A stretch of 7,834 nucleotides of DNA, from assembly GCA_947475795.1 (NCBI GenBank), contig CANJOX010000146.1, positions 1 through 7,834 on the forward strand, read 5' to 3'. The first letter of the stretch is position 1, and the number at the start of each line of letters is the position of its first letter. The translations under genes and the position numbers were made by a program. This document shows, in pieces, positions 1 to 7,349 of this stretch. The stretch comes from Gemmatimonadota bacterium. GTDB taxonomy: Bacteria > Gemmatimonadota > Gemmatimonadetes > Gemmatimonadales > Gemmatimonadaceae. The notes under the pieces were generated by a model. That model worked only from the letters and a program-made list of their open reading frames with translations. It had not been told where the DNA came from and ran no database searches.

Positions 1-1
1 C

Positions 2-733
2 TACTCCACGGGGCTGACCAACCTGTTCCCCGTGTGGAGCCGCGACGGCGGCACGCAGGCCTTTCTCGGGCGCCTGCGCGACACGACCGTCGCGCCGCGG
101 ATACGCACCGAGGCGCTGGCCAAGGTCGACCTGATCGGCGGCTGGGACAACGTGCAGATCTCGCGGGTGAGCGAAGCGATCGACCGTGACGCCGAGGGCA
201 AGCGGCTGGGCGCCTATGCGAAGGCCAAGGGGCTCGATCCGTACGTCGCGGCCGTCGGACTGCTGGAGCGCAACCGCGGCGACGTGGGGATGCTGGGGTT
301 TGCGATGAGTGAAGACAGCATCGACCGCCTGCTGGCGCACGAGGTCGGCATGGTCTGCTCCGACGGCGGCGCCTTTGCCGTGGATGGCCCCACGCGGCGC
401 GGCAGCCCGCACCCGCGCGGGGCCGGTGCCTTTCCGCGGGTGCTCGGTCACTATGTGCGCGAGCGCCGGGCGCTGTCGTTCGCGGCGGCCATCCGGAAGA
501 TGACCGCCGTGCCGGCCGCGCGCGTCCGGTTGACCGATCGGGGACGGCTCGGTCCCGGCATGGCGGGCGATGTGGTCGTGCTCGATCCGGCAGCGATCGC
601 CGACGCGGCCACCTTTGCCAACCCGTTCCAGTACCCGCGCGGGATCGCGGCCGTGGTGCTGAACGGGGTGATCTCGGTGCGCGGAGGCGAGCGCCCGTCG
701 GCGACGACCGGACAGGTGCTCCGCCCGGGTTGA
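2..733 (+). CDS. D-aminoacylase-type amidohydrolase, C-terminal part (N-acyl-D-amino-acid deacylase family)
   Basis: The gene is open at the left edge, and only its last 243 residues are present. The reading frame starts at base 2 and ends at a TGA. The family hydrolyses N-acyl groups from D-amino acids, or related amide substrates, using a metal centre in an amidohydrolase TIM barrel. Seen here: a VCSDGG motif whose Asp (residue 121 of the visible part) matches the conserved catalytic Asp of D-aminoacylases. HPR follows at 137-139 and FPRVLGHYVRE from 144, the family's signature C-terminal stretch. Then comes RGRLGPGMAGDVVVLDP, the typical return to the small beta-sandwich domain. The metal-binding His and Cys residues lie upstream, outside the window. 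Substrate cannot be told; dihydroorotase-like or other amidohydrolases are less likely because the HPR/FPRVLG block is specific. The gene is followed by a 91-nt gap without a terminator hairpin. Confidence 0.88.
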   Translation, partial: YSTGLTNLFPVWSRDGGTQAFLGRLRDTTVAPRIRTEALAKVDLIGGWDNVQISRVSEAIDRDAEGKRLGAYAKAKGLDPYVAAVGLLERNRGDVGMLGFAMSEDSIDRLLAHEVGMVCSDGGAFAVDGPTRRGSPHPRGAGAFPRVLGHYVRERRALSFAAAIRKMTAVPAARVRLTDRGRLGPGMAGDVVVLDPAAIADAATFANPFQYPRGIAAVVLNGVISVRGGERPSATTGQVLRPG

Positions 734-824
734 ACGCCATCGGTCGCCACCCCTCAACGTCTACCCGTACCGCACGTAGCTTTTCATCAGTCTCCGTTCC
801 GCCCACTCCCACGAGTTCCTATCG

Positions 825-3800
825 ATGATGCGCCGTACCCTCTTCCTCTCGCTGTTGGCGGCTTGTGCCGCCCTCCCGCTGGGGGCCCAGTCCAAGCCGG
901 CCGCGCCCCGTCCGGCGGCCGCCAAGGCGCCGATGGCGCCGATGATGGCCTCAGCCGATCCGGCCCTGTTCAATGGCCTGCGCTATCGCCAGGTGGGGCA
1001 TTCGCGCGGCGGTCGTGTCACCTCGGTGACCGGCGTGCCCTCGCAGCCGAAGACGTTCTACGCCGGTGTCGCCAGCGGTGGCGTGATGCGCACCACGAAC
1101 GGCGGCGAGTCGTGGGAATTCCTGACTGATAACAAGATCCCGCTCGGCTCGATCGGCTCGATCGCGGTGGCGGAGTCCAATCCGAGTGTGATCTACGTCG
1201 GCACCGGCTCGGACGGCGTCCGCAGCAACGTCTCCACCGGCCGCGGCGTGTACAAGAGCGTCGATAACGGCGCCTCGTGGCAGTTCGTGGGGCTGTACAA
1301 CGTCGGCCAGATCGGCGCGGTGCGCATTCATCCCACGAACCCGGACATCGTGTGGGTGGCGGCGTACGGCGACATCTTCAAGCCGAACACCGATCGCGGT
1401 GTGTTCAAAACCACCGACGGCGGCAAGTCGTGGAAGAAGACGCTGTTCGTGAGCGACAGCACGGGCGCGATGGATGTCGAACTGCAGCCCGGCAATCCGA
1501 ACGTGGTGTACGCGTGGATGAATCGCATCGAGCGCAAGCCGTGGTCGATCATCTCCGGTTCGCGCGAAGGCGGTTTCTACAAGAGCACCGACGGCGGCGA
1601 CAGCTTCACCAAGTTGGTGGGCGGCTTGCCGAATCAGATCACCGGCAAGGGGAACATCGCCGTGACGGCGGCCAACCCCAACCGGCTGTACGCGCTGGTG
1701 GAAGCGCTGCCGGGCGGCGGGTTGTATCGCTCCGATGATGCCGGTGCGAGCTGGGCGCTCATGAACAGCACGCCCGGGCTCATCACGCGTCCGTTCTACT
1801 ACACGTCGCTGGGCGCGGATCCGTCGAACGCCGACGTGGTGTACGGCGGCGCCGAGACGTTTTACAAGAGCACCGACGGCGGCAAGACCGTCGCCCCGTT
1901 CCGCACGCCGCACGGCGACAATCACGATATCTGGATCAATCCCACGAACAGCAACACGATGGTGCAGTCGAACGACGGCGGCGCCAACGTGTCGTTCGAC
2001 GGCGGCAAGACGTGGAGCTCGCAGGATGTGCAGCCGACGGCCGAATTCTACGGCGTGTGGCTGGACAATCAGTTCCCGTACAAGCTGTACATGGCGCAGC
2101 AGGACAACAGCACGTACATCGTGCCCAGCAACAACGACCTGTTCAACATGAGCACGGTGCGCACGGGTCCGGGCTGTGAGACGGGACCGATCATTCCGCA
2201 CCCCAGCGACCGGAACCTCATCCACGGCAACTGCAAGGGGCAGTACGCACTGATGAACGTCGAAGCCGGCGTGACGAAGAATTACTGGATCGGCGCGCAG
2301 TCGCTCTACGGCAACGATGGTGGTGATCTCGACTACCGCATGCAGCGCACGACGCCGATGGCGCTGTCGCCGCATGATCCGAAGGTGCTGTACTACGGGT
2401 CACAGTTCCTGCACCGCACGCGCAACAACGGTGCGACGTGGGAGAAGATCTCCCCCGACCTCACGTGGTTCCCGAAGTGCTGCCAGGGCGGCAGCGGCGA
2501 GCCGATCACGCGCGACGTGACCGGTGAGGAGTTCTACAGCACGCTCTATGCGATTACGGAATCGTCGCTCGAGAAGGGCGTGATCTGGACCGGCTCGAAC
2601 GACGGCCCGTTCTCCGTCACGCGCGACGACGGCAAGACGTGGAAGCGCGTCACGCCGAAGGAGCTTGGTGAAGGCGGTCGTGTGGCGTGGATCGAGGCGT
2701 CGCCGCACCGGAAGGGTTCGGCCTATTTCGCGACGTATCGCTATCTGCTGGGCGACTACAAGCCGTACATCTACCTCACGAACGATTACGGCGCGACGTG
2801 GAAGCTGCTCACGGATGGCAAGAACGGGATTCCGGCCGACGCGCCCACGCGCGTGGTGCGTGAAGACCCCGTGCGTGAGGGGCTGCTGTATGCCGGTACG
2901 GAGTTCGGCCTGTACATCTCGTTCGACAACGGCGGGCACTGGCAGCCGTTCAACCTGAACATGCCGCAGATTCCGATCAACGACATCAAGGTGCACCGCG
3001 GTGACTTGGTGATCGCGACGCAGGGGCGTGCGGCGTGGATCCTCGACAACATTGCGGCCTTGCAGCAGGTCGGTCCCACCACGCAGACGGAGGCGTTCAC
3101 GCTCTTCAAGCCGCGTGACGGCTACCGGACGACGACCACGCCGCAGCTACTCGGTCCCACGGTGGACTATTTCCTGGCGACCGCGCCGGCGGACACCGTG
3201 CGCATCGAGATTCTCGATGCGGCGGGCAAGGTGGTGAATACGTACAAGAGCGGCATCGTGCCGCAGGCCCCCCGTCCGCGCTTCGGCGGCGGCGAGGATG
3301 ATCCTGATGAGGCGATGATGGCGGGACGTGGCGCCCGCCCGGCGCTGGTGGCACCGACGGTGAATCTGGTCACCAAGACCGCCGGCATGAATCGCTTCGT
3401 GTGGGGAGCGCAGCACGCCAACGGGCTCGGCTCGCCGCCGGGGCAGTATTCGGCCCGGGTCACGGCGGGTGGCATCACCAAGACGGTGCCGCTGCGCCTG
3501 CGCATCGACCCGCGCCTGGCGGCCGATGGCACCACCGAAGCGGACCTGCAGGCGCAGTACGCGCACAATCTGAAGATGCGTGAGATGGTGGCCGACGTGA
3601 ACGCGCTGCTGGCCCGGGTGCGTACGGCGGAAGCTAAGTACAAGGGCGCCACCGGCGCCGCGGCAGACACGGCCACCAAGGTGAAGGAAGTGAGCGAGAT
3701 CGTGAACACGCAGCCCATCCGGTACGGCAAGCCGGGGCTGCAGGCGCACATCACGTACCTCGCGGGCATGACGGCGCGCGCCGACCAGAAGGTCGGGCAG

Positions 3801-3893
3801 GACGCGTTCGAGCGGTACACGTTCCTGCGGAAGGAACTGGAAGCCGCCAAGGCCAAGCTCGATCGCGCGATCGGGCCGGCCACCCGCATGTAG
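825..3893 (+). CDS. Large exported BNR/Asp-box beta-propeller protein (VPS10/sortilin-like, often annotated 'glycosyl hydrolase')
   Basis: This 1022-residue protein has an N-terminal signal sequence: basic MMRR, then a hydrophobic core, with likely cleavage near LGA|Q at residue 21. A Pro/Ala/Met-rich linker to about residue 46 follows. The body carries eleven Asp-box-like motifs (S/T-x-D/N-x-G-x-[ST]-W pattern) starting near residues 90, 145, 196, 254, 303, 349, 390, 532, 599, 652 and 699. The copy at 349 lacks the Trp. Such repeats fold into beta-propeller blades, as in sialidases and the VPS10 domain. Between repeats lie HGDNHDIW (363-370) and four Cys (451, 470, 552, 553) that could form disulfides. 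From about 760 (LFKPRDGYR) a beta-sandwich-like region follows, with an acidic, Gly-rich insert at 817-839 and the MNRFVW motif at 855-860. A probable helical tail (about 900-1015) ends the protein. No catalytic site is recognisable, so 'glycosyl hydrolase' is not supported; binding or scaffolding outside the cytoplasm is an inference. The ATG at 828 is an equally possible start. No SD is visible. Confidence 0.9.
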   Translation: MMRRTLFLSLLAACAALPLGAQSKPAAPRPAAAKAPMAPMMASADPALFNGLRYRQVGHSRGGRVTSVTGVPSQPKTFYAGVASGGVMRTTNGGESWEFLTDNKIPLGSIGSIAVAESNPSVIYVGTGSDGVRSNVSTGRGVYKSVDNGASWQFVGLYNVGQIGAVRIHPTNPDIVWVAAYGDIFKPNTDRGVFKTTDGGKSWKKTLFVSDSTGAMDVELQPGNPNVVYAWMNRIERKPWSIISGSREGGFYKSTDGGDSFTKLVGGLPNQITGKGNIAVTAANPNRLYALVEALPGGGLYRSDDAGASWALMNSTPGLITRPFYYTSLGADPSNADVVYGGAETFYKSTDGGKTVAPFRTPHGDNHDIWINPTNSNTMVQSNDGGANVSFDGGKTWSSQDVQPTAEFYGVWLDNQFPYKLYMAQQDNSTYIVPSNNDLFNMSTVRTGPGCETGPIIPHPSDRNLIHGNCKGQYALMNVEAGVTKNYWIGAQSLYGNDGGDLDYRMQRTTPMALSPHDPKVLYYGSQFLHRTRNNGATWEKISPDLTWFPKCCQGGSGEPITRDVTGEEFYSTLYAITESSLEKGVIWTGSNDGPFSVTRDDGKTWKRVTPKELGEGGRVAWIEASPHRKGSAYFATYRYLLGDYKPYIYLTNDYGATWKLLTDGKNGIPADAPTRVVREDPVREGLLYAGTEFGLYISFDNGGHWQPFNLNMPQIPINDIKVHRGDLVIATQGRAAWILDNIAALQQVGPTTQTEAFTLFKPRDGYRTTTTPQLLGPTVDYFLATAPADTVRIEILDAAGKVVNTYKSGIVPQAPRPRFGGGEDDPDEAMMAGRGARPALVAPTVNLVTKTAGMNRFVWGAQHANGLGSPPGQYSARVTAGGITKTVPLRLRIDPRLAADGTTEADLQAQYAHNLKMREMVADVNALLARVRTAEAKYKGATGAAADTATKVKEVSEIVNTQPIRYGKPGLQAHITYLAGMTARADQKVGQDAFERYTFLRKELEAAKAKLDRAIGPATRM

Positions 3894-3902
3894 TCGCGCG
3901 TC

Positions 3903-4352
3903 ATGCTCGATGCGCTTCGCAAGTTGATCGGAGACAGCGTGCCGGGGACCCCCGGCGCGCACTCCCGGTTGCATCCGCACGACGTCCGGGTGGCGGCGTG
4001 CGCGCTGTTGGTGGAACTGGCCTGCGCCGATGGTGACTTCAGCGATGCCGAGCAGCACCGGATCCTGGAGATCCTGCAGCGGCATTTCGGGGTGGACGCC
4101 GAGGGGGCGCGGCTGATGCTCGTCGAGGCCGCCGCCGCCAACCGCGATGCGGTGGACCACTTCGTGTTCACGCGGCAGGTGGTGAAGGACTACGATGTGG
4201 CGCAGCGCATCGTACTGGCCGAGCTCATGTGGCAGGTGGCGCTGGCCGACGGCGCCCTGGATAGCCACGAGTCGTACCTCATGCGGAAACTCGCCAGCCT
4301 GCTGCAGCTGGAGCCCGCGTTTCTGGCACAGGCGCGCAAGAAGGCGGAGTAG
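3903..4352 (+). CDS. TerB-family (tellurite resistance B-like) cytoplasmic protein
   Basis: The product is a 149-residue, largely helical protein without signal peptide or membrane segment. It carries two related acidic motifs, ADGDFSDAE (42-50) and ADGALDSHE (115-123), each following a hydrophobic helix (VAACALLVELAC and IVLAELMWQVAL). This internal pseudo-repeat with paired A-D-G...E motifs is the hallmark of the TerB fold, whose acidic residues bind divalent metal in characterised members. The length is normal for the stand-alone TerB family of uncharacterised proteins (COG4103-like). No TerC, TerD or TerZ partner is visible, so a direct role in tellurite resistance should not be assumed. 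The ATG lies 9 nt after the stop of the large Asp-box gene, so the two are probably co-transcribed. No SD is seen, which fits translation by coupling to the upstream gene. The cellular role is unknown. Confidence 0.82.
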   Translation: MLDALRKLIGDSVPGTPGAHSRLHPHDVRVAACALLVELACADGDFSDAEQHRILEILQRHFGVDAEGARLMLVEAAAANRDAVDHFVFTRQVVKDYDVAQRIVLAELMWQVALADGALDSHESYLMRKLASLLQLEPAFLAQARKKAE

Positions 4353-4427
4353 GGAACTCTTCCGGCGCCGATTGGGTAAATCCCCGAGTTGCCTGTTCCG
4401 TCTCCCATTCCCGACCAATCCAACACG

Positions 4428-4997
4428 ATGTCACTGACCCGTACGCTTCGTCGCGGCGCCTACGCCCTGGCGACCCTTTCCCTGTTCACGGCCTCGGCGT
4501 CGGCTCAGGGGGCCATGAAGATGGACGCGCAGCCCAAGGCGCCCGCCTCACCGCGCGACTCGGTGATCGCCACGATCGCCGGCGCAAACATCAATGTGAA
4601 CTACGGCCGCCCGTCCAAGCGCGGCCGCGTGCTGTTCAACGGCCTTGGTGACATGAAGTGGGGTATGGTGTGGCGCACGGGCGCCAACGAGGCCACGCAC
4701 TTCACCACGAGCAAGCCACTGGCCTTCGGCGCGATCTCGGTGCCGGCCGGCACGTACACGCTGTTCACGAAGCTCGAAGAGAACGGCAAGTGGGAGCTGG
4801 TCGTGAACAAGCAGACCAAGCAGTGGGGCACCGCCTATGATGCCAAGCAGGATCTCGTGCGCATTCCGATGACCGTCACGAGCAACAACGCCGTGGTCGA
4901 GAAGATGGAGATCATGGTGAAGCCGGCGGGCAAGGGCGGCGAGCTTATCGTCGCGTGGGACAATTACAAGGCCGTGGCGGCGTTCACGGTGAAGTAA
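4428..4997 (+). CDS. Exported DUF2911 protein
   Basis: The product has 189 residues. A clear signal peptide is present: SLTRTLRRG, then the hydrophobic stretch AYALATLSLFTAS, with an A-S-A cleavage motif before Gln27, so the mature part is about 163 residues in the periplasm or outside. The mature part matches DUF2911 throughout: NVNYGRPSKRGRVLF (56-70), WGMVWRTGANEATHF (78-92), then VPAGTYTLF, a WELVVNK strand and a C-terminal strand pair ending at the stop. DUF2911 is a beta-rich family with no proven function, common in Bacteroidota and Gemmatimonadota. The ATG at 4428 was chosen because it places the basic n-region directly before the hydrophobic core. An in-frame TTG 39 nt upstream would only add a Pro-rich tail to the signal. 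No SD precedes it. The gene is 75 nt after the TerB-like gene and ends 26 nt before the terminator stem. Confidence 0.9.
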   Translation: MSLTRTLRRGAYALATLSLFTASASAQGAMKMDAQPKAPASPRDSVIATIAGANINVNYGRPSKRGRVLFNGLGDMKWGMVWRTGANEATHFTTSKPLAFGAISVPAGTYTLFTKLEENGKWELVVNKQTKQWGTAYDAKQDLVRIPMTVTSNNAVVEKMEIMVKPAGKGGELIVAWDNYKAVAAFTVK

Positions 4998-5022
4998 GCG
5001 GTACGCCGTACGCTGGACGAAG

Positions 5023-5060
5023 AACGGGGGACGAAGCACTATCGCTTCGTCCCCCGTTTT
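5023..5060 (+). terminator. Intrinsic terminator between convergent units, possibly bidirectional
   Basis: A perfect 15-bp inverted repeat (AACGGGGGACGAAGC at 5023-5037 and its complement at 5044-5058) encloses a 6-nt loop. On the plus strand the stem runs into TTTT (5057-5060), a short U-tract. It starts 26 nt after the DUF2911 stop and is the right structure to end that transcript. On the minus strand it lies 25-62 nt beyond the carbonic anhydrase stop. The tail there is a weaker TTCTTC, so it may also stop that transcript, but less efficiently. Confidence 0.88.
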
Positions 5061-5084
5061 CATGCACCATTGCACTCCGGGCCG

Positions 5085-5732
5085 CTACTTCGGGTTGACG
5101 TCGTCGAACTGCATCTGATAGATGTCGTCGATGTACGTGCCCGGCGGGAGCATCAGGAGGTCATTGATGAGTCCCGTGTGCAATTCGTACACCCATCCAT
5201 GCAAATGAATGCCATGGCCCGTCTGCCAGGCGTGCTGCACGAACGACGTCTCGGCGAGTTTCCAGACCTGTTCCTGCACGTTCAGCTCCACCAGCCGGCG
5301 CAGGCGACGTTCGGGGTCGGCCACGCCATCGAGCTCGTGGCGATGGATACGATACACGTCCTTGATGTTTCGCAGCCACTTGTTGATGAGGCCCAGGTGC
5401 TTGTGCGAGATCGCATTCTTGACGCCACCGCAGCCGTAGTGCCCACACACGATGATGTGCTTCACCTTGAGGACTTCGACCGCGTACTGCAACACACTGA
5501 GCATGTTGAAATCGGTGTGCACGACCTGATTCGCCACGTTGCGATGCACGAACAGTTCACCCGGTTCGGTGCCCGTGACATCCTCCGCCGGCACGCGACT
5601 GTCGGAGCAGCCGATCCAGAGAAACTCCGGTTTCTGGTCGTCGGCCATGCGGAGGAAGTAGTCGTCACGAACGTTGAGCTTGTCCTGCACCCAGGCCTTG
5701 TTGGCCAGAAGCAGCTTCTTATACGACTCCAT
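5085..5732 (-). CDS. can: Beta-class carbonic anhydrase (type II, Can-like)
   Basis: This is a 215-residue cytoplasmic zinc enzyme that interconverts CO2 and bicarbonate. The zinc ligands are all present: Cys42 and Asp44 in IGCSDSRVP, His98 and Cys101 in CGHYGCGG. The Asp44-Arg46 pair of the active site is intact. These positions coincide with the numbering of E. coli Can, and the sequence resembles Can along its whole length ([29 protein letters not shown]). Trp39, Arg64 and Tyr182 match the residues that form the non-catalytic bicarbonate site of allosteric type II enzymes such as the Haemophilus one (Trp39, Arg64, Tyr181). The start at 5732 is supported by GGAG 8 nt upstream and by alignment with Can; a 50-residue longer frame would be Ser/Arg-rich and unrelated. 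The start lies inside the end of the SulP gene (14-nt overlap), so translation is probably coupled and the enzyme likely works on bicarbonate handled by that transporter. Confidence 0.96.
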   Translation of the reverse strand: MESYKKLLLANKAWVQDKLNVRDDYFLRMADDQKPEFLWIGCSDSRVPAEDVTGTEPGELFVHRNVANQVVHTDFNMLSVLQYAVEVLKVKHIIVCGHYGCGGVKNAISHKHLGLINKWLRNIKDVYRIHRHELDGVADPERRLRRLVELNVQEQVWKLAETSFVQHAWQTGHGIHLHGWVYELHTGLINDLLMLPPGTYIDDIYQMQFDDVNPK

Positions 5733-7323
5733 TGATCGGTCTCCGCTTCCGGTAGTTTTGCGACTTGTTGTGGAATTGCTTGAATTCGATCGTGATCTGC
5801 TTGTGCTTCGCCCCTTCCGTGAAGTCGGCGAGTACGTCGTACAGGTCACTATCGATGAAAATGGCCTTCGTTCCGTCGACAATCAGGCTCGACTGCGCGG
5901 GCAATGACGCGAGTTTGGTCTTCAGTTCGGACTTGTTGACGAACGACGCATCCTTGTTGAATCGCAGCAGGTACATCGAGTCCTGATGCACCAGTGTGAA
6001 CGCGGCATGGTGATTGGTGCGGATCACGAAGAACACGCCGAAGACGATGCCGACCAGGACGCCGATGAGCAGGTCGGTGAAGATGATCGCCAGGACCGTC
6101 ACGATGAACGGGATGAACTGATCGAGGCCCGCCTTCCAGGAATCGCGGTAGACGGCGGGCTTCGTGAGCTTGTACCCGACCATCAGCAGCACGGCGGCCA
6201 GACTGGCCAGCGGGATGCGATTCAGCAGGCCCGGAATCGCCACCACGCACACCAGCAGCAGGACGCCGTGGATGAACGCGGACCAGCGCGACCGGGCACC
6301 GGCGTAGACGTTGGCCGAGCTGCGCACGATCACCGCCGTCACCGGCAGACCGCCAAGCAGTCCTGAGGCGATGTTGCCCACGCCTTGCGCCAGCAGTTCG
6401 CGGTCCGGATCAGATATCCGTCGCTGCGGATCGAGCTTGTCGGAGGCCTCGAGCGAGAGCAGCGATTCTATGCTCGCGACAATGGCGAGCGTGAGTCCGG
6501 TCGAATAGATCCGGCGATCCGTCCACCGTGACCAGTCGGGACCGGACAGTTGCGCCAACAGTTCAGTCGGGCCGCCGGCTGGCAGCGTTACGAGGTGTCC
6601 GTCTTCGGCGCGCAGGAAGAAGTCGGGCGAGAACGTCCGGAACAGTTCGTTCAGCAGAATGCCGACCGCCACGACGATCAGGGCGCCGGGTACCACGGCC
6701 AGCGACTTGCGGGCCTTGGCCCACGGTGTCTCCCACGCGAGCAGGATGGCGAGTGAGACCAGCGTGATGACGATGGCCTCTCCATTCGCCGACACGATGG
6801 CATCCGTCACATCGGACAGCGTCGTCGACGTGCCATCCGCCGATCGGAAGAAGTCGAAGTCGCCCTCGTATCCCGTATCGCGGCCGAGCGCATGCGGAAT
6901 CTGCTTGAGGATGATGACCACGCCGATCGCCGCCAGCATCCCCTTGATGACCGCGTTGGGCACATAGTTGGCGAGTCGTCCCGCGCGCAGCAATCCGAAG
7001 CCGAGTTGGAGCACGCCGGCCAAGAGCACTGCCAAGAGGAACGCCTGGAACGACCCCAGCGACTGAATGGCGGTCGCCACGATCACGGCGAGACCCGCCG
7101 CCGGTCCACTCACACTCACCGAGGACCCGGAGAGCAGCGCGACGATCAGACCGCCGATGATGCCGGCAATGATGCCCGAAAACAGCGGCGCTCCGGAGGC
7201 GAGGGCGATGCCGAGGCACAGCGGCAGCGCGACGAGGAAGACGACGAGTCCGGCCGGTGCATCGTGCGGGAGCGACATCTGTCCGCTCGGGGACGAAGCT
7301 GCCGGTTCACGAGGTGTTGTCAT
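5719..7323 (-). CDS. SulP-family anion transporter, probable bicarbonate transporter, with short STAS-like C-terminus
   Basis: A 534-residue inner-membrane protein with about 10-12 hydrophobic segments between residues 22 and 435. SulP hallmarks are the first helix region [14 protein letters not shown] (31-44), [12 protein letters not shown] (71-82), [12 protein letters not shown] (123-134), ASIESLLS (283-290) with Glu286, [19 protein letters not shown] (307-325) and [11 protein letters not shown] (333-343). After the membrane part, a hydrophilic tail (about 446-534) has an alternating strand/helix pattern with [13 protein letters not shown] (482-494), which looks like a short, divergent STAS domain. 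The [11 protein letters not shown] version of the first helix and the carbonic anhydrase directly downstream point to the SulP branch linked with inorganic carbon; sulfate or dicarboxylate cannot be excluded. The chosen ATG has no SD; Met16 (ATG at 7278) is an alternative. The last codons overlap the carbonic anhydrase start by 14 nt. The gene begins 58 nt after the gamma-glutamyltransferase stop. Confidence 0.92.
   Translation of the reverse strand: MTTPREPAASSPSGQMSLPHDAPAGLVVFLVALPLCLGIALASGAPLFSGIIAGIIGGLIVALLSGSSVSVSGPAAGLAVIVATAIQSLGSFQAFLLAVLLAGVLQLGFGLLRAGRLANYVPNAVIKGMLAAIGVVIILKQIPHALGRDTGYEGDFDFFRSADGTSTTLSDVTDAIVSANGEAIVITLVSLAILLAWETPWAKARKSLAVVPGALIVVAVGILLNELFRTFSPDFFLRAEDGHLVTLPAGGPTELLAQLSGPDWSRWTDRRIYSTGLTLAIVASIESLLSLEASDKLDPQRRISDPDRELLAQGVGNIASGLLGGLPVTAVIVRSSANVYAGARSRWSAFIHGVLLLVCVVAIPGLLNRIPLASLAAVLLMVGYKLTKPAVYRDSWKAGLDQFIPFIVTVLAIIFTDLLIGVLVGIVFGVFFVIRTNHHAAFTLVHQDSMYLLRFNKDASFVNKSELKTKLASLPAQSSLIVDGTKAIFIDSDLYDVLADFTEGAKHKQITIEFKQFHNKSQNYRKRRPINGVV
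5741..5744 (-). promoter_or_regulatory. Ribosome binding site of the carbonic anhydrase gene
   Basis: GGAG on the minus strand, within AGCGGAG, sits 8 nt before the ATG at 5732 and inside the last codons of the SulP gene. It decides the start of the carbonic anhydrase. It is the only convincing SD sequence found before any complete gene in the window, which suits an internal gene that must be re-initiated within a polycistronic message. Confidence 0.75.
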
Positions 7324-7349
7324 CGAGTGAGGAGAAGATGGACGCGTGG

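Noticed and set aside
927..944. Perfect tandem repeat of GCGCCGATG, two copies
   Set aside because: It encodes the Ala-Pro-Met linker after the signal peptide. Two copies in a low-complexity linker do not indicate a mobile or regulatory element.
951..2375. Long open frame of 474 codons on the minus strand, antisense to the Asp-box gene
   Set aside because: Its translation is rich in Arg, His, Val and Ala without domains, as expected of a GC-rich shadow frame. The plus-strand gene has clear repeats and a signal peptide.
3147..4418. Long minus-strand open frames (423 and 334 codons) across the end of the Asp-box gene and the TerB-like gene
   Set aside because: Low-complexity Arg/His/Ser-rich translation with no recognisable family. 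Both plus-strand genes are well supported.
4389..4427. Upstream TTG start for the DUF2911 gene
   Set aside because: It would put a Pro-rich stretch before the basic n-region of the signal peptide. The ATG at 4428 gives a normal signal peptide.
4353..4427. Possible hairpin (AACTC...GAGTT) or promoter (GGTAAAT) after the TerB-like gene
   Set aside because: The stem has only 5 bp with a long loop and no T-run, and the -10-like box has three of six consensus bases. Neither is convincing.
5733..5882. 50-residue N-terminal extension of the carbonic anhydrase frame
   Set aside because: It lies entirely within the transporter gene and is Ser/Thr/Arg-rich without similarity to the family. The internal ATG has a GGAG and gives the exact Can numbering.
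7289..7299. GGGGACGAAGC, also found in the terminator stem (5027-5037)
   Set aside because: An 11-bp match, inside the transporter coding sequence and without a hairpin partner there. Chance is the simplest explanation.
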